Assembly (NCBI GenBank): GCA_006937955.1
Contig: SSNP01000352.1
Location: 136,482 to 200,481 of the forward strand
Length of the DNA stretch: 64,000 bases
Reading direction: 5' to 3'
From: Pachypanchax playfairii
Taxonomy: Eukaryota > Chordata > Actinopteri > Cyprinodontiformes > Aplocheilidae
In this document: positions 23,101 through 35,100 of the stretch, in pieces
Numbering within the stretch: the stretch's first letter is position 1
How the letters are laid out: every line of letters begins with the position of its first letter
Position numbers and translations under genes: made by a program
The notes under the pieces: generated by a model
The model's input: only the letters and a program-made list of their open reading frames with translations
Database searches by the model: none
Told to the model about the DNA's origin: nothing

Positions 23101-26100
23101 TCTTCACTTTGGTGCCTGTGAAATAAGTGATTCCTGGTTGGTTTGTTCCCAGGGTATATTGGAGTGGTGAACCGTAGTCAGAAGGACATTGATGGTAAGA
23201 AGGATATCAAGGCTGCATTAGATGCTGAGAGGAAGTTCTTTTTGACCCATCCATCATACAGACACATGGCTGAAAAAATGGGCACCCCTCGCCTGCAGCA
23301 AGTGCTCAACCAGGTGATGATGGATTTATTTTCAGTGCTTCCCCACAGTGCACTTTACATAATTAATATGAGGGCGGCCTACTTTTTTCCCCCCTTTTTT
23401 GTCTCCATGTGACTGTTATAAGGACATATAAAGACTGTCAGAAGGTGGAAAACAGTCACACTCTTTCTAGTTCCACTCATAAATATTCACATTTTCATCG
23501 AATTACATTTTGTTTCTGCAGTTTACTGAAACACACAGTGCAACCTTAACTTTTGAATGTTTTCTGTATATCCAAAAAGCCAAAAATATGCCTTTCAGAG
23601 GCCCCAGCTGATTAGAACTTGTTCCATTTTGTGCCTCTATAGCAACTGACCAATCATATCCGGGACACCCTGCCAGCTTTCCGCAGCAAGCTGCAGGCCC
23701 AGCTATTGGCTCTAGACAAGGAGGCAGAGGAATACCGGGGATACCGGCCTGATGATCCATCTCGTAAAACCAAGCAGTTGTTGCAGTCAGTACCCAGTTT
23801 TTTTCACAGCTGAAGCATATACAGCATGTAGAGGCATTTTCTACTTTCTGCCTTTGACCCCCTTTATTTATTTGAACTTAAATGTTCTAATTTGTCAGGA
23901 ATCATTATCTTTATTTACTGATTGCTACTTTTTGTCGGTTTTGAACATATTTTAGAATGGTGCAGCAGTTCTCTGTGGACTTTGAGAAGAGGATTGAGGG
24001 ATCTGGGGACCAAGTGGACACAGTGGAGTTGTCTGGTGGAGCCAAAATCAATCGTGTTTTTCATGAACGCTTCCCCTTTGAACTGGTCAAGGTGAAGATA
24101 TAAAAAGTCAATCTCATAAACTTCCAAAGAAAAAGGTCTGGAAAACTTTTGTGCCCTAATTTAAACACAAATATCAACATTTTATCATAATCCCGTCCTC
24201 AAAAAATAAGACCTATAAGCCCTCTGGTGGAGAATGTGATTTGAGTATGTTATTATAACCTCCAATAAGGAGGTAATGTTTTTTGCCTGTATTGGTTTGT
24301 TTGTTTGTCCGCTTGTTAGCAACATAACTTGAAAAGTTAGGGACTATTTTCAATAAATTTTTAGGAAATATCTGGAATGAGATATGCTGGAAATGGCATA
24401 ACAAGCGATCAATTCGATTTTGGGAGTGATTTGGAAAATCACCATTGTGGAAATAGAATTTTTCATAAATTATGTTGGAACTAATAATAAAATCAAATTC
24501 ATTCCAAATGCTAAGTTCACGTTTATGGTCAAGAAATCAAATAATGTTGATGATAGACTGTTAGCTCCATGTGTAAATCCTATTACTGTATGTTGAGGTC
24601 TTCTATCTCTGAGTACTTTCTAGAAATATAATTAAATATGATAAATATTTTACAATTACAATATTATTTATTAATCAGTTCCATATAAAAAATATGTAAG
24701 AAAGTTGATTTAGGTCATTTATTTGGTATTTTTCACAGCTTTTAAAAAATAATTAAATATATAAATAAATACATAAATATATAAATACATAAATATATAA
24801 ATAAATGACTCTTATGACTATCAGTTAAAACTGTCAACTTTTCTGTCCATCACTGTCTTTTGTATTTACCCTCCTTTCCTGCTCTCTGTTCCTTCAGATG
24901 GAGTGTGATGAGAAGGAAATGCGGCGTGAGATCAGTTACGCCATCAAGAACATTCATGGTATCAGGTTGGTCATTGTCATTTTCCACATATTATGTTCCT
25001 GCCTGACAACAGGAAGGTTGCGGGTTTAATTTCCCATGCATGTTCTCTGACTCTTTTCCTCCCACAGTCAAAAGACATTTAATTTAATTCAATTTATTTA
25101 TACAGTTAAAGAAAAAACTAGAAAAGCACTCAGACCACACAGACCTCCACTAAGCACTTCAGTTTCCCCCATGTCGGGATTTACAATATTGAAAATAACA
25201 GTTTAACCTTTGTTGTGTCGACATTATCAGATTCATTGACCATAAAAACACCTTTAGCAATTGGACTGACATTGATGTCATTATTAGTTCAGTAGTTATA
25301 GAGGAAAAACACTTTTTCTGTAATGAGGCTTTTCCTACAATAATGAAAAATCCTTAAAAATTCCTGGATCCAGACGGTGACCTGGCTCACTCCCAAAATC
25401 TAATCACTTTCATGAAAATTTATCGTTAACATTTTGCGTTATTTTGCTAACAGACAAACAAGTAGACAAGCCAAAAATCCCTGCCAAAAAGTTACGTCCT
25501 GGCAAAGGTAATAATTAAGGACAAAAGCTGTTTTAGGAATTAGAAATGCATTTTTTTTTACACATTTTAAGCCTGCTTTTGACTATAAAACATATATTTC
25601 GCAAATTTGATTATTCTTATGATACAGTATTATCCTTGATGGCTTATTTCAAAATAAGCTAAAAATATTCAAAATATTATTCAAAAAACATTCTTCATTC
25701 ATGTAGAAGAAAATGCAGCCTAAGGGGGGCACAAGCCAGTGTCTTTCTTATGCCAGTCCCAAGCCTGGATAAAGGCAGCGAGTTGTGTCAGGAAGGGCAT
25801 CCTGATGCAAAATTTATGCCAAATGAACAATGATGCACGTCACAAATCTGATTTCCATACCGAATCAGTCAATGCTCGGGTCAACAAGAACCACCAACAG
25901 TACTGTTAAACCTGCTGGGTACTGAAGAAATTTGGGCTACTGTGGGTCAAAGGAGGAGAGGAGGAAGGCGTGTTTGTAAACAAAGAGAAAAAAGGAAAGT
26001 CAAGAGTCTAGGACTGAGAGTCGGGACTTTGAATGTACGAATGTAGAAAGATAGCAAGACCGGGAGCCACGGAGAAGGATTTAAGTTTTCCTAACATGTA

Positions 26101-29100
26101 AGAGGAATGGAGCAGGAATTATCTTGAGAGAGGGGTTTAATAAGAAAGTTCTGAGGTGAAAATAGTCTCAGATAGAGGGATTTAACCTGGCTCTTCCAGA
26201 TCTATGTGTAGCATCACGTGTCCAGTCGGTGCTACACATAGATCTGGGATTGCTCCATCTAAAAGCATCTGAAAAAGGGAGGGCCATCTGGTATAATATT
26301 TACAGCTGATTGGAGGATGTGCCAGCAAGTGCCATGATTTGTCTTTAGCCAATCACAGTAAATCAAGCTCTTTCAAATCCAGTCAGGAGAAAAGCACACA
26401 CATCTTTACCATCGAGAAATGCACAAAGTTCTTACCTTTGCTCATTTTTCAATGAAGAAAACCGATTCAATAGCTGCTTTTATGTGTACGTCCACCGGCG
26501 CAGCCATGTTTGGTTTGCTTTGCTTGGACACTTGCTGCTATTGCCAAACCTGAACACCCTCCCCAAAACACAATGCTAAGAAATGATTGGTCCGAACCAC
26601 CACTGGCTTGGAGTTGGACGGTTTAGTTGGAGCAGTACAAGATGGATTTTCGTGGTTTTGGAAAACTCAAAATCTCACGAGAATCCATCTTGTAGTACAA
26701 GGTGAAGACTGATGAGTCTAAAGCTGGAAATTGAAGGTATTTTGTTTGATATTGTCAGTGGGTTTGCCCCACAGGTAGGATGTGAGTTGGAAGAAAATGA
26801 GACATTCTGGAGTGAGTGAAGTGATGCAGACTGTCCTCAGAGTTGAGAGAGTGGTAATTGGAGCAGACTTCAGTGGACATGTTGGTGCAGGTAAGAGGTG
26901 ATGAGAAAGTGATGGGAAAGTTTGGTGTTCAGCACTGAAGGACAGATGGAAATGGCTGCAGTGAAAACGTTCTTTCAGAAGAGACAGGAACATATGAGAG
27001 TGGAGGTAGGAGCACACATATTGACTGCATTTTGACAGCGTAATCTGAAGGAGATTAGTAACTGAAGAGTGTAGCCAGACAGCATAGGCTGGTGTTGTGT
27101 AGAATGACCCTGATGGTGAAGAAGATAAAGAGGGCAAGGGCAGAACAGAGGACGGAGTAGTGGAAGCTGAAAAAGGAAGAGTGTTGTGTGGCTTTCATGA
27201 AGGAGTTGAGACAGACTCTGGGTGGACAGGAGGTGCGTAAAGATGACTCGACAACTACAGCTAAAGTGATCAGGTAGACAGACAGTAGAGTCCTTGGTGT
27301 GTCATCTGGGAGTAAAGTAGACAAGGAGACTTGGTGGGGGAATGAGGAAGTGCAGAAGTGTATACAGAGATAGAGGTTAGCTAAGAAGAAGTGTGATGCT
27401 GAGGGGAAGGAAAATATTGCTTTGCCATTGTGTCCTTGGGCAAGACACTTTGCCCACCCTGCCTGTTTGGTGGTGGTCAGAGCGTCCGATGGTGCCTGGC
27501 AGCCTCACCTTTGTCAATATGTGGCCCAGCTGTGGCTACAACGTGTGTAGTTCATCACCAAAAAACGTGTGAATGTGTGTGGGAATGGCTAAATGACAAA
27601 TTATAGTGTGAAGTGCTTTGTGTCATCTGACTCGATAAGTGCTATACAGTGGTGTGAAAAATTATTTGCCCTCTTCCTGATTTCTTATTCTTTTGCATGT
27701 TTGTCACACAAGATGTTTCTGATCATCAAACACATTTAACCATTAGTCAAAGATAACACAAGTAAACACAAAATGCAGTTTTTAAATGATTGCTTTTATT
27801 ATTTAGGGAGAAACAAAATGCAACCGTACATGGTCCTGTGTGAAAAAGGAATTACCCCCCATGTTAAAAAAAGTAACCTAACTGTGGTGTATCACACCTG
27901 AGTTCAATTTCTGTAGCCACCCCCAGGCCTGATTACTGCCACACCTGTTTCAATCAAGAAATCACTTAAATAGGAGCTGCCTGACACAGAGAAGTAGATC
28001 AAAAGCACCTCAAAAGATAGACATCATGCTAAGATCCAAAGAAATTCAGGAACAAATGAAAACAAAAGTAATTGAGCTCTATCAGTCTGGTAAAGGTTGT
28101 AAAGCCATTTCTAAAGCTTTGGGACTCCAGCGAACCACAGTGAGAGCCATTATCAACAAATGGCAAAAACATGGAACAGTGGTGAATCTTCCCAGGAGTG
28201 GCTGGCCGACCAAAATTACCCCAAGGGCACAGAGACAACTCATCTGAGAGGTCACAAAAGACCCCAGGACAACATCTAAAGAACTGCAGGCCTCACTTGC
28301 CTCAATTAAGGTCAGTATTCACGACTCCAGCATAAGAAAAAGACTGGGAAAAATGTCCTGCATGGCAGATTTCCAAGACACAAACCACTGTTAAGCAAAA
28401 ATAACATTAGGGCTCTTCTCAATTTTGCTAAGAAACATCTCAATGATTGCCAAGACTTTTGGGAAAATACCTTGTGGACTGATGAGACAAAAGTTTAACT
28501 TTTTGGAAGGCAAATGTCCCGTTACATCTGAAGTAAAAGTAACAGCATTTCAGAAAATGAACATCATACCAACAGTAAAATATGGTGGTGGTAGTGTGAT
28601 GGTCTGGGGTTGTTTTGCTGCTTCAGGACCTGGAAGGCTTGCTGTGATAGATGGAACCATGAATTCTACTGTCTACCAAAAAATCCTGAAGGAGAATGTC
28701 CGGCCATCTGTTCGTCAACTCAAGCTGAAGCGATCTTGGGTGCTGCAGCAGGACAATGACCCAAAACACACCAGCAAATCCACCACTGAATGGCTGAAGA
28801 AAAAACAAAATGAAGACTTTGGAGTGGCCTAGTCAAAGTCCTGACCTGAATCTTATTGAGATGCTATGGCATGACCTTAAAAAGGCAGTTCATGCTAGAA
28901 AAACCTCAGATAAAGCTGAATTACAACAATTCTGCAAAGATGAGTGGGCCAAAATTCCTCCAGAACACTGTAAAAGACTTATTGCAAGTTATCGCAAATG
29001 CTTGATTGCAGTTATTGCTGCTAAGGGTGGCCCAACCAGTTATTAGGTTCACGGGACAATTCCTTTTTCACACAGGGCCATATAGGGTTGGATTTTTTTT

Positions 29101-32100
29101 CTCCCTAAATAATAAAAACCATCATTTAAAAACTGCATTTTTTGTTTACTTGTGTTATATTTGACTAATGGTTAAAGGTGTTTGATGATCAGAAACATTT
29201 TTTTTGACAAGCATGCAAAAGAATAAGAAATCAGGAAGGGGGCAAATAGTTTTTCACACCACTGTACAAGTATATGCTATTTACCATTTTAGAGGAGTAC
29301 AGGGACATGCAGTGTAAGGTGAAGGTAGAGGTGGAAAAGGCCAATATGATGACGTGTATACTAGGTTTAACAGTAAGGAAGGAGAGACTGATCTGTAGAG
29401 ATTGGCGAAGCAGAGAAAAAGAGATGGAAGAATGTGCAACAGATCAGGGTGGTGAAGAATAAAGAGGGAAATGTGTTGACAGGAACCAGAAGTGTGATAG
29501 GAAGATGGAAAGAGAACTTTAAGAACTGATGGATGTGGAATATGAGAGAGAATGAAGAGTAGGAGAGGTGATCGTTGGGGACCATGAAGTACCAAAGATT
29601 AGTAAAGATAAAGTTAGGAGGGCACTGAAGAGGATGAAGAGTAGAAAGACAGTTGGTCCTTTTGATACACCTGTGCAGGTATGGAAGCAGGGCTTAATTT
29701 GAGCCGGATCCTGCCGGAACAAGATCCGGGAACTGTCATATTTTGAAAGGGTGTGTTCCAGTAACTGTTTGCTAGGATCCAATAATGGCGCCAGTTGGGA
29801 TAAATAACAGTGGCATCAAAATGTCAAAAGGCAGTATAACTTTCTTCTTCTGGGCTTATCATCACTTTCTCTAGCCCTGCTTGACAATTTGCACAGCGCT
29901 TGTTCTGGTCCAACGGTTGTGTATGTGTGTGTGTGCATTCCGGTATCAGTTTGGCCTCAGTGAATTCTGGTCTCATAGCGCTATTTGCGTTCCAGTAACC
30001 TTTGATTTACAAATTAAGCACTGTATGGAAGTGTTTGGGAGAGGCGGCACCAGAGTTTTTGACTCCATTATTTAACAAGATCTCAGAGAGTGAGAGGATT
30101 CCCAAGGAATGGAAGCCATGTATGATGGTGCCGATCTTTAAAGAAGCCTTTCCATTAAAAATGTTTTTTCTGAGGTTTCTATTTAATATTTTAGCTCCAC
30201 AGGTGTTATTACCTTCATAGTGGGTGTAAAAACAGGTCAACAACTTCTCTTTCAGCTTTTATCTCTCAAACTACGCAGGTGGTGATAACACCCGAGTTCT
30301 CCCGAGTTCTAACGGCCTGTATCTGTTTTGTCACAACTCCTTTGTTCGTTAGTATTCGGCAGCTCCCGCAGTTGAAGCCACGCCTGGCATGCTGCTTGCT
30401 AAAAGCTGTAGCATAAGACGTAGCAAACAGGAAGAGAGATTGTCTGATGTTGTCATGTGCAGTAGGGCAGGATACAGTATACCTTGCTCTCATAGGCTAG
30501 TTTGTTAGCCAATCTGAGTCCAGCAAATCCAAATAATGAATTAGAACGAGCTGCTGCTCGAGGCCTGACGGAAGGAGCTGGAACCACCCGAATTTTAATG
30601 CAGACAGATTGAAAGGTCTGTTAATCAGTGTTTCCTAACATATTTTAGATATAAAATGTCTCATATTACAGGCAAATACTTAAGAAATAACCACAAATTC
30701 CTAAAATTTGTATGAAATGGCCTCTTTAAGAACAAGGGAGTCATGCGGAGTTCTGGAAACTACAGCAGAATAAAGCTGATGTGTCATACAATGAAGCTGT
30801 GGGAAAGAGTAAGAGACTAGGCCGATGACAGAAGTGAGCATTTGTAGGCAGCAGTTTGGCTTCATGCCAAGAAAGACTACAGGTGGAGAAAAGAGTCAGA
30901 AGTGATGTGTGACAAAATTGTATCAGCAAGAATGGAAGAATGTATAATGGTGAGACCAGCAATGTTGTATGGTTTGGAGACACTGTCACTGAGGAAGGGA
31001 CAGGAGACAGAGCTAGAGGTAGCAGAAATGAAAATGTTGAGTTTTTCTTCAGAAGTGACAAAGATGGACAGGCTCAGGAATGAGTCCATCAGAGAAATGG
31101 CACATGGTAGATGTTTTGGAGATAAAGTCAGAGAGGCTAGATTGAGGTTTGAACATGTACAGAGTAGAGATAGTTGGTTTATTTGGCCTAGAGGAAGACC
31201 ACACAGGAGATACAGTGGGGCAAAAAAGTATTTAGTCAGCCACCAATTGTGTAAGTTCTCCCACTTAAAAAGATCAGAGAGGCCTGTAATTTTCATCATA
31301 GGTATACCTCAACTATGAGAGACAAAATGAGGAAAAAAATCCAGAAAATCACATTGTCTGATTTTTAAAGAATTTATTTGCAAATTATGGTGGAAAATAA
31401 GTATTTGGTCAATAACAAAAGTTAATCTAAATACTTTGTTATATAGCCTTTGTTGGCAATGACAGAGGTCAAACGTTTTCTGTAAGTCTTCACAAGGTTT
31501 TCACACACTGTTGCTGGTATTTTGGCCCATTCCTCCATGCAGATCTCTAGAGCAGTGATGTTTTGGGGCTGACGCTGGGCAACACGGACTTTCAAGTCCC
31601 TCCAGAGATTTTCTATGGGGTTGAGATCTGGAGACTGGCTAGGCCTCTCCAAGACCTTGAAATGCTTCTTACGAAGCCACTCCTTTGTTGCCCGGGCGGT
31701 GTGTTTGGGATCATTGTCATGCTGAAAGACCCAGCCACGTCTCATTTTCAATGCCCTTGCTGATGGAAGGAGTTTTTCACTCAAAATCTTACGATACATG
31801 GCTCCATTCATTCTTTCCTTTACACGGATCAGTCGTCCTGGTCCCCTTGCAGAAAAACAGCCCCAAAGCATGATGTTTGCACCCCCATGCTTTACAGTAG
31901 GTATGGTGTTCTTTGGATCCAACTCAGCATTCTTTCCCCCCCAAACACGACAAGTTGAGTTTCTACCAAAAAGTTCTATTTTGGTTTCATCTGACCATAT
32001 GATGTTCTCCCAATCCTCTTCTGGATCATCCAAATGCTCTCTAGCAAACCGCAGACGGGCCTGGACGTGTCCTGGCTTCAGCAGGGGGACACGTCTGGCA

Positions 32101-35100
32101 CTGCAGGATTTGAGTCCCTGGCGGCGTAGTGTGTTACTGATGGTAGCCTTTGTTACTTTGGTCCCAGCTCTCTGCAGGTCATTCACTAGGTCCCTCCGTG
32201 TGGTTCTGGGATTTTTGCTCACCGTTCTTGTGATCATTTTGACCCCACGGGATGAGATCTTGCGTGGAGCCCCAGATCGAGGGAGATTATCAGTGGTCTT
32301 GTATGTCTTCCATTTTCTAATAATTGCTCCCACAGTTGATTTCTTCACACCAAGCTGCTTACCTATTGCAGATTCAGTCTTCCCAGCCTGGTGCAGGTCT
32401 ACAATTTTGTTTCTGGTGTCCTTTGACAGCTCTTTGGTCTTGGCCATAGTGGAGTTTGGAGCGTGACTGTTTGAGGTTGTGGACAAGTGTCTTTTATACT
32501 GATAACGAGTTCACACAGGTGCCATTAATACAGGTAACGAGTGGAGGACCGAGGAGCCTCTTAAAGAAGTTACAGGTCTGTGAAAGCCAGAAATCTTACT
32601 TGTTTGTAGGTGACCAAATACTTATTTTCCACCAAAATTTGCAAATAAATTCTTTAAAAATCAGACAATGTGATTTTCTGGATTTTCTTTCCTCATTTTG
32701 TCTCTCATAGTTGAGGTATACCTATGATGAAAATTACAGGCCTCTCTGATCTTTTTAAGTGGGAGAACTTACACAATTGGTGGCTGACTAAATACTTTTT
32801 TGCCCCACTGTATGTGGATGTTGTGAAGGAGGACATGAGGTTGGTTGGTTGGTGTGAGAGAAGAAGATGCAGAAGACAGGGTTAGATGGAGATGAATGAC
32901 TTGCTGTGACGACCCCCTAAATAGAGCAGTTGAAAGTAAATGAAGAAGAATCATGTGGAAGAAGACAGCTTTTCAAAAGCTGTCCACTGTAGAACTATTC
33001 ATCAATAGGTTAAAGAAAGTCAATTTTTTTACTGAAACAATTTACTACAGCTCTGAAAGTCCTAAAAATTATTCTTTTAAACTTTATACTGAAAAGCTTG
33101 ATACTGTATATAGAGTAATTCCTCCTCCAATAGCCAGTAAGTGTTTTGTGTTCAGATTTTTTTTCTTCATATCAAAGAAAACGTTTTCATCATATCTTTT
33201 TGGTGCTGTTTTTGCCCAGAACTGGACTTTTTACCCCAGATATGGCATTTGAAGCCATTGTGAAGAAGCAGATTGTAAAGTTGAAGGAGCCCTGCATTAA
33301 GTGTGTGGACATGGTCATCCAAGAGCTGATTAACACCGTACGCCAGTGTTCAAACAAGGTAAACTACTGAAGAGCTTTACAGAATGTTTAAAGACTAGCT
33401 TTCCATTACAAGTTGAACATTTACAGAATATGAAAATGAGGCTTGCAGAATTTTGTAACTCTCTAAGCACTCCAAGGGCGCAGAACTCTGACAAGTACTT
33501 GAGTTTCACACTCAGATCATTTATTGTGGCATCACGGCAACGTGCACTGAAGATAGTCCTATCTTACGATGTCAAAGAATAAAAAAATATGATCTGAATG
33601 GTGATCTGGATCACACACAAAAGCCAGTCAGTTGTTCCATGACCCATTTGTGATATTTCCTAACAATTTCATGAAACAAATAAATGCCAGCAAAAGCATT
33701 ACCCTCTTAGCAGAGGTAATGAACTTGTCTTTGACTGGACCCGAAATGAAACAGGCAAGAGGCACAGATTGTGATAGTAAAATAAAGAGTTTATTTGACA
33801 CACATTGTTGCAGACAAAATCAATAGCAAAAACAGACTGTCTGTTAGAGCAGAACAGGAGTTAATCCATTAAATAGTCCAAGTTCAAAACATGGGTAATC
33901 CTTTTCAGTGACAAAATCCAAACGAAGGTCAAAATGGTGTAGAAACTTGACAGGATTGACTTTCTTGGTCAAAGCTGCTGGCAGGAGATGTGGTCAGAAA
34001 TCCAGAAGGGGGTTTAATGCACTGTATGATCACTTGACAAGAACAGTGGCTTTAAAAGGCATAAGAAGGTTGAAGCATGAAGCGAGAGGACAATCTGGCA
34101 CTGGCATGCTGCAAGTCTGCAGCTCAAGCAGGCCAGAGCAGTGCCCGATCCAAACAAAACGGGTAAAAACACTGAGCTTGATTGCAGGAATTGTAAATTA
34201 GACACAACTACAGATTTAAACTACAAACGTGGTGGTTCAAACCTTGATTCATTACAGATTTGTCTGGGGTTAGTAAATTAATATTTAATTATTTATGTGG
34301 ATATGATTATAAGCTTGGTGATTTTTAAAAAATTTTTCAGTTGGAATGCTTCCCGAGGCTGCGCGAGGAGACTGAACGAATTGTGACATCTCATATCCGA
34401 GACAGAGAGAGTCGAGCCAAGGATCAGGTGAAAATAAGTTGCCTTGAAATTGAATCTTGTTTTATAACAGAGACATGAAAAACAAATGCAACTTTTCTAA
34501 TGAGGAACAGATTTACATCAATTTATGTCACTTGTATACAGTAAATTACAGTTCATATTTAACTTAACAGTCAACTTTGTTAAGCTAAATGATATATTAA
34601 AGAACTAGCTACACTAACATGACACAAAAACAAAAAGAAACAGGATGTCCAGAGATAAAAATTAATTTGTTGTACCTGTAATCTGACACAATGATAAATG
34701 TTTTGTGTTTTGTTTCAGGTTCTGCTGTTGATTGACCTCCAGCTCTCTTACATTAATACCAATCATGAAGACTTCATTGGCTTTGCCAAGTAAAGATTAA
34801 AATTATTCTTTTGCTTCATCATAACAAAATCTTTATTATCTTACATACTGGGTACCAAAAATCAAGCAATAAGATTCATTTTTTCTTCCACCTGTCTCTT
34901 TCTACCCATTTTCCTTCCTTCTCATTTACCTCTCATTCCATGTGTCTGTTCTGTTCTTATCCCACTGCAGTGCTCAGCAGAGGAGCAGTCAGACCAATAA
35001 AAGCCAGAGTTCAGCAGGAAATCAGGTGAGGGTTTGACACTTATTGTGTATCATAATACAAACAACTGAATAGTGGTTCAAAGAAAAGCTGCACACCTTC

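Larger units (their letters stand above)
26180..26715. mobile_element. about 530-bp insertion in the RTE endonuclease, with a hairpin near each end
   Basis: The endonuclease frame breaks near 26180 and resumes near 26715 (MSLKLEIEGILFDIV). The intervening DNA has no coding similarity. It carries an 18-bp perfect hairpin at 26196-26247 near its left end and a 19-bp hairpin with one mismatch at 26636-26694 near its right end. Exact borders and target duplication are not determined. Possibly a foldback-type non-autonomous element. Confidence 0.6.
27418..29292 (+). repeat. 5'-truncated SINE (second copy) split by a Tc1 element
   Basis: 27418-27646 matches the body of the SINE at 15035-15365 (CTTGGGCAAGACACTTTGCC, CTGTTTGGTGGTGGT, GTGTGTAGTTCATCACCA). 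Its tail is cut at GCTATA and continues after the Tc1 element at 29267 with CAAGTATATGCTATTTACCA. The promoter boxes are missing. Confidence 0.85.
25722..32915 (+). mobile_element. RTE-type LINE, decayed and interrupted several times
   Basis: In dnm2 intron 9, sense orientation. Pieces in order: 5' leader with GTCAGGAAGGGCATCC (25790-25805); endonuclease start RVGTLN near 26025; endonuclease GFAPQVGCE near 26760 and RVVIGADFSGHVGAG near 26850-26890; linker to about 27410; KVKVEVEKA near 29318; the WKCLGEAAPEFL segment (30025-30060) and EWKPCMMVPIFK (30106-30141); KLMCHTMKLWERV (30774-30812) and FGFMPRKTT (30860-30885); then a C-terminal part with VRPAMLYGLETLSLRK (30949-30996) and the last segment after 32811 (VVKEDMRLVG). 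Frameshifts and deletions (the RT catalytic core is missing) make it dead. It is interrupted by the insertions listed separately. Confidence 0.85.

Noticed and set aside
31798..32466. 222-codon plus-strand frame
   Set aside because: Shadow of the Tc1 transposase on the opposite strand; the same shadow recurs in copy 2.
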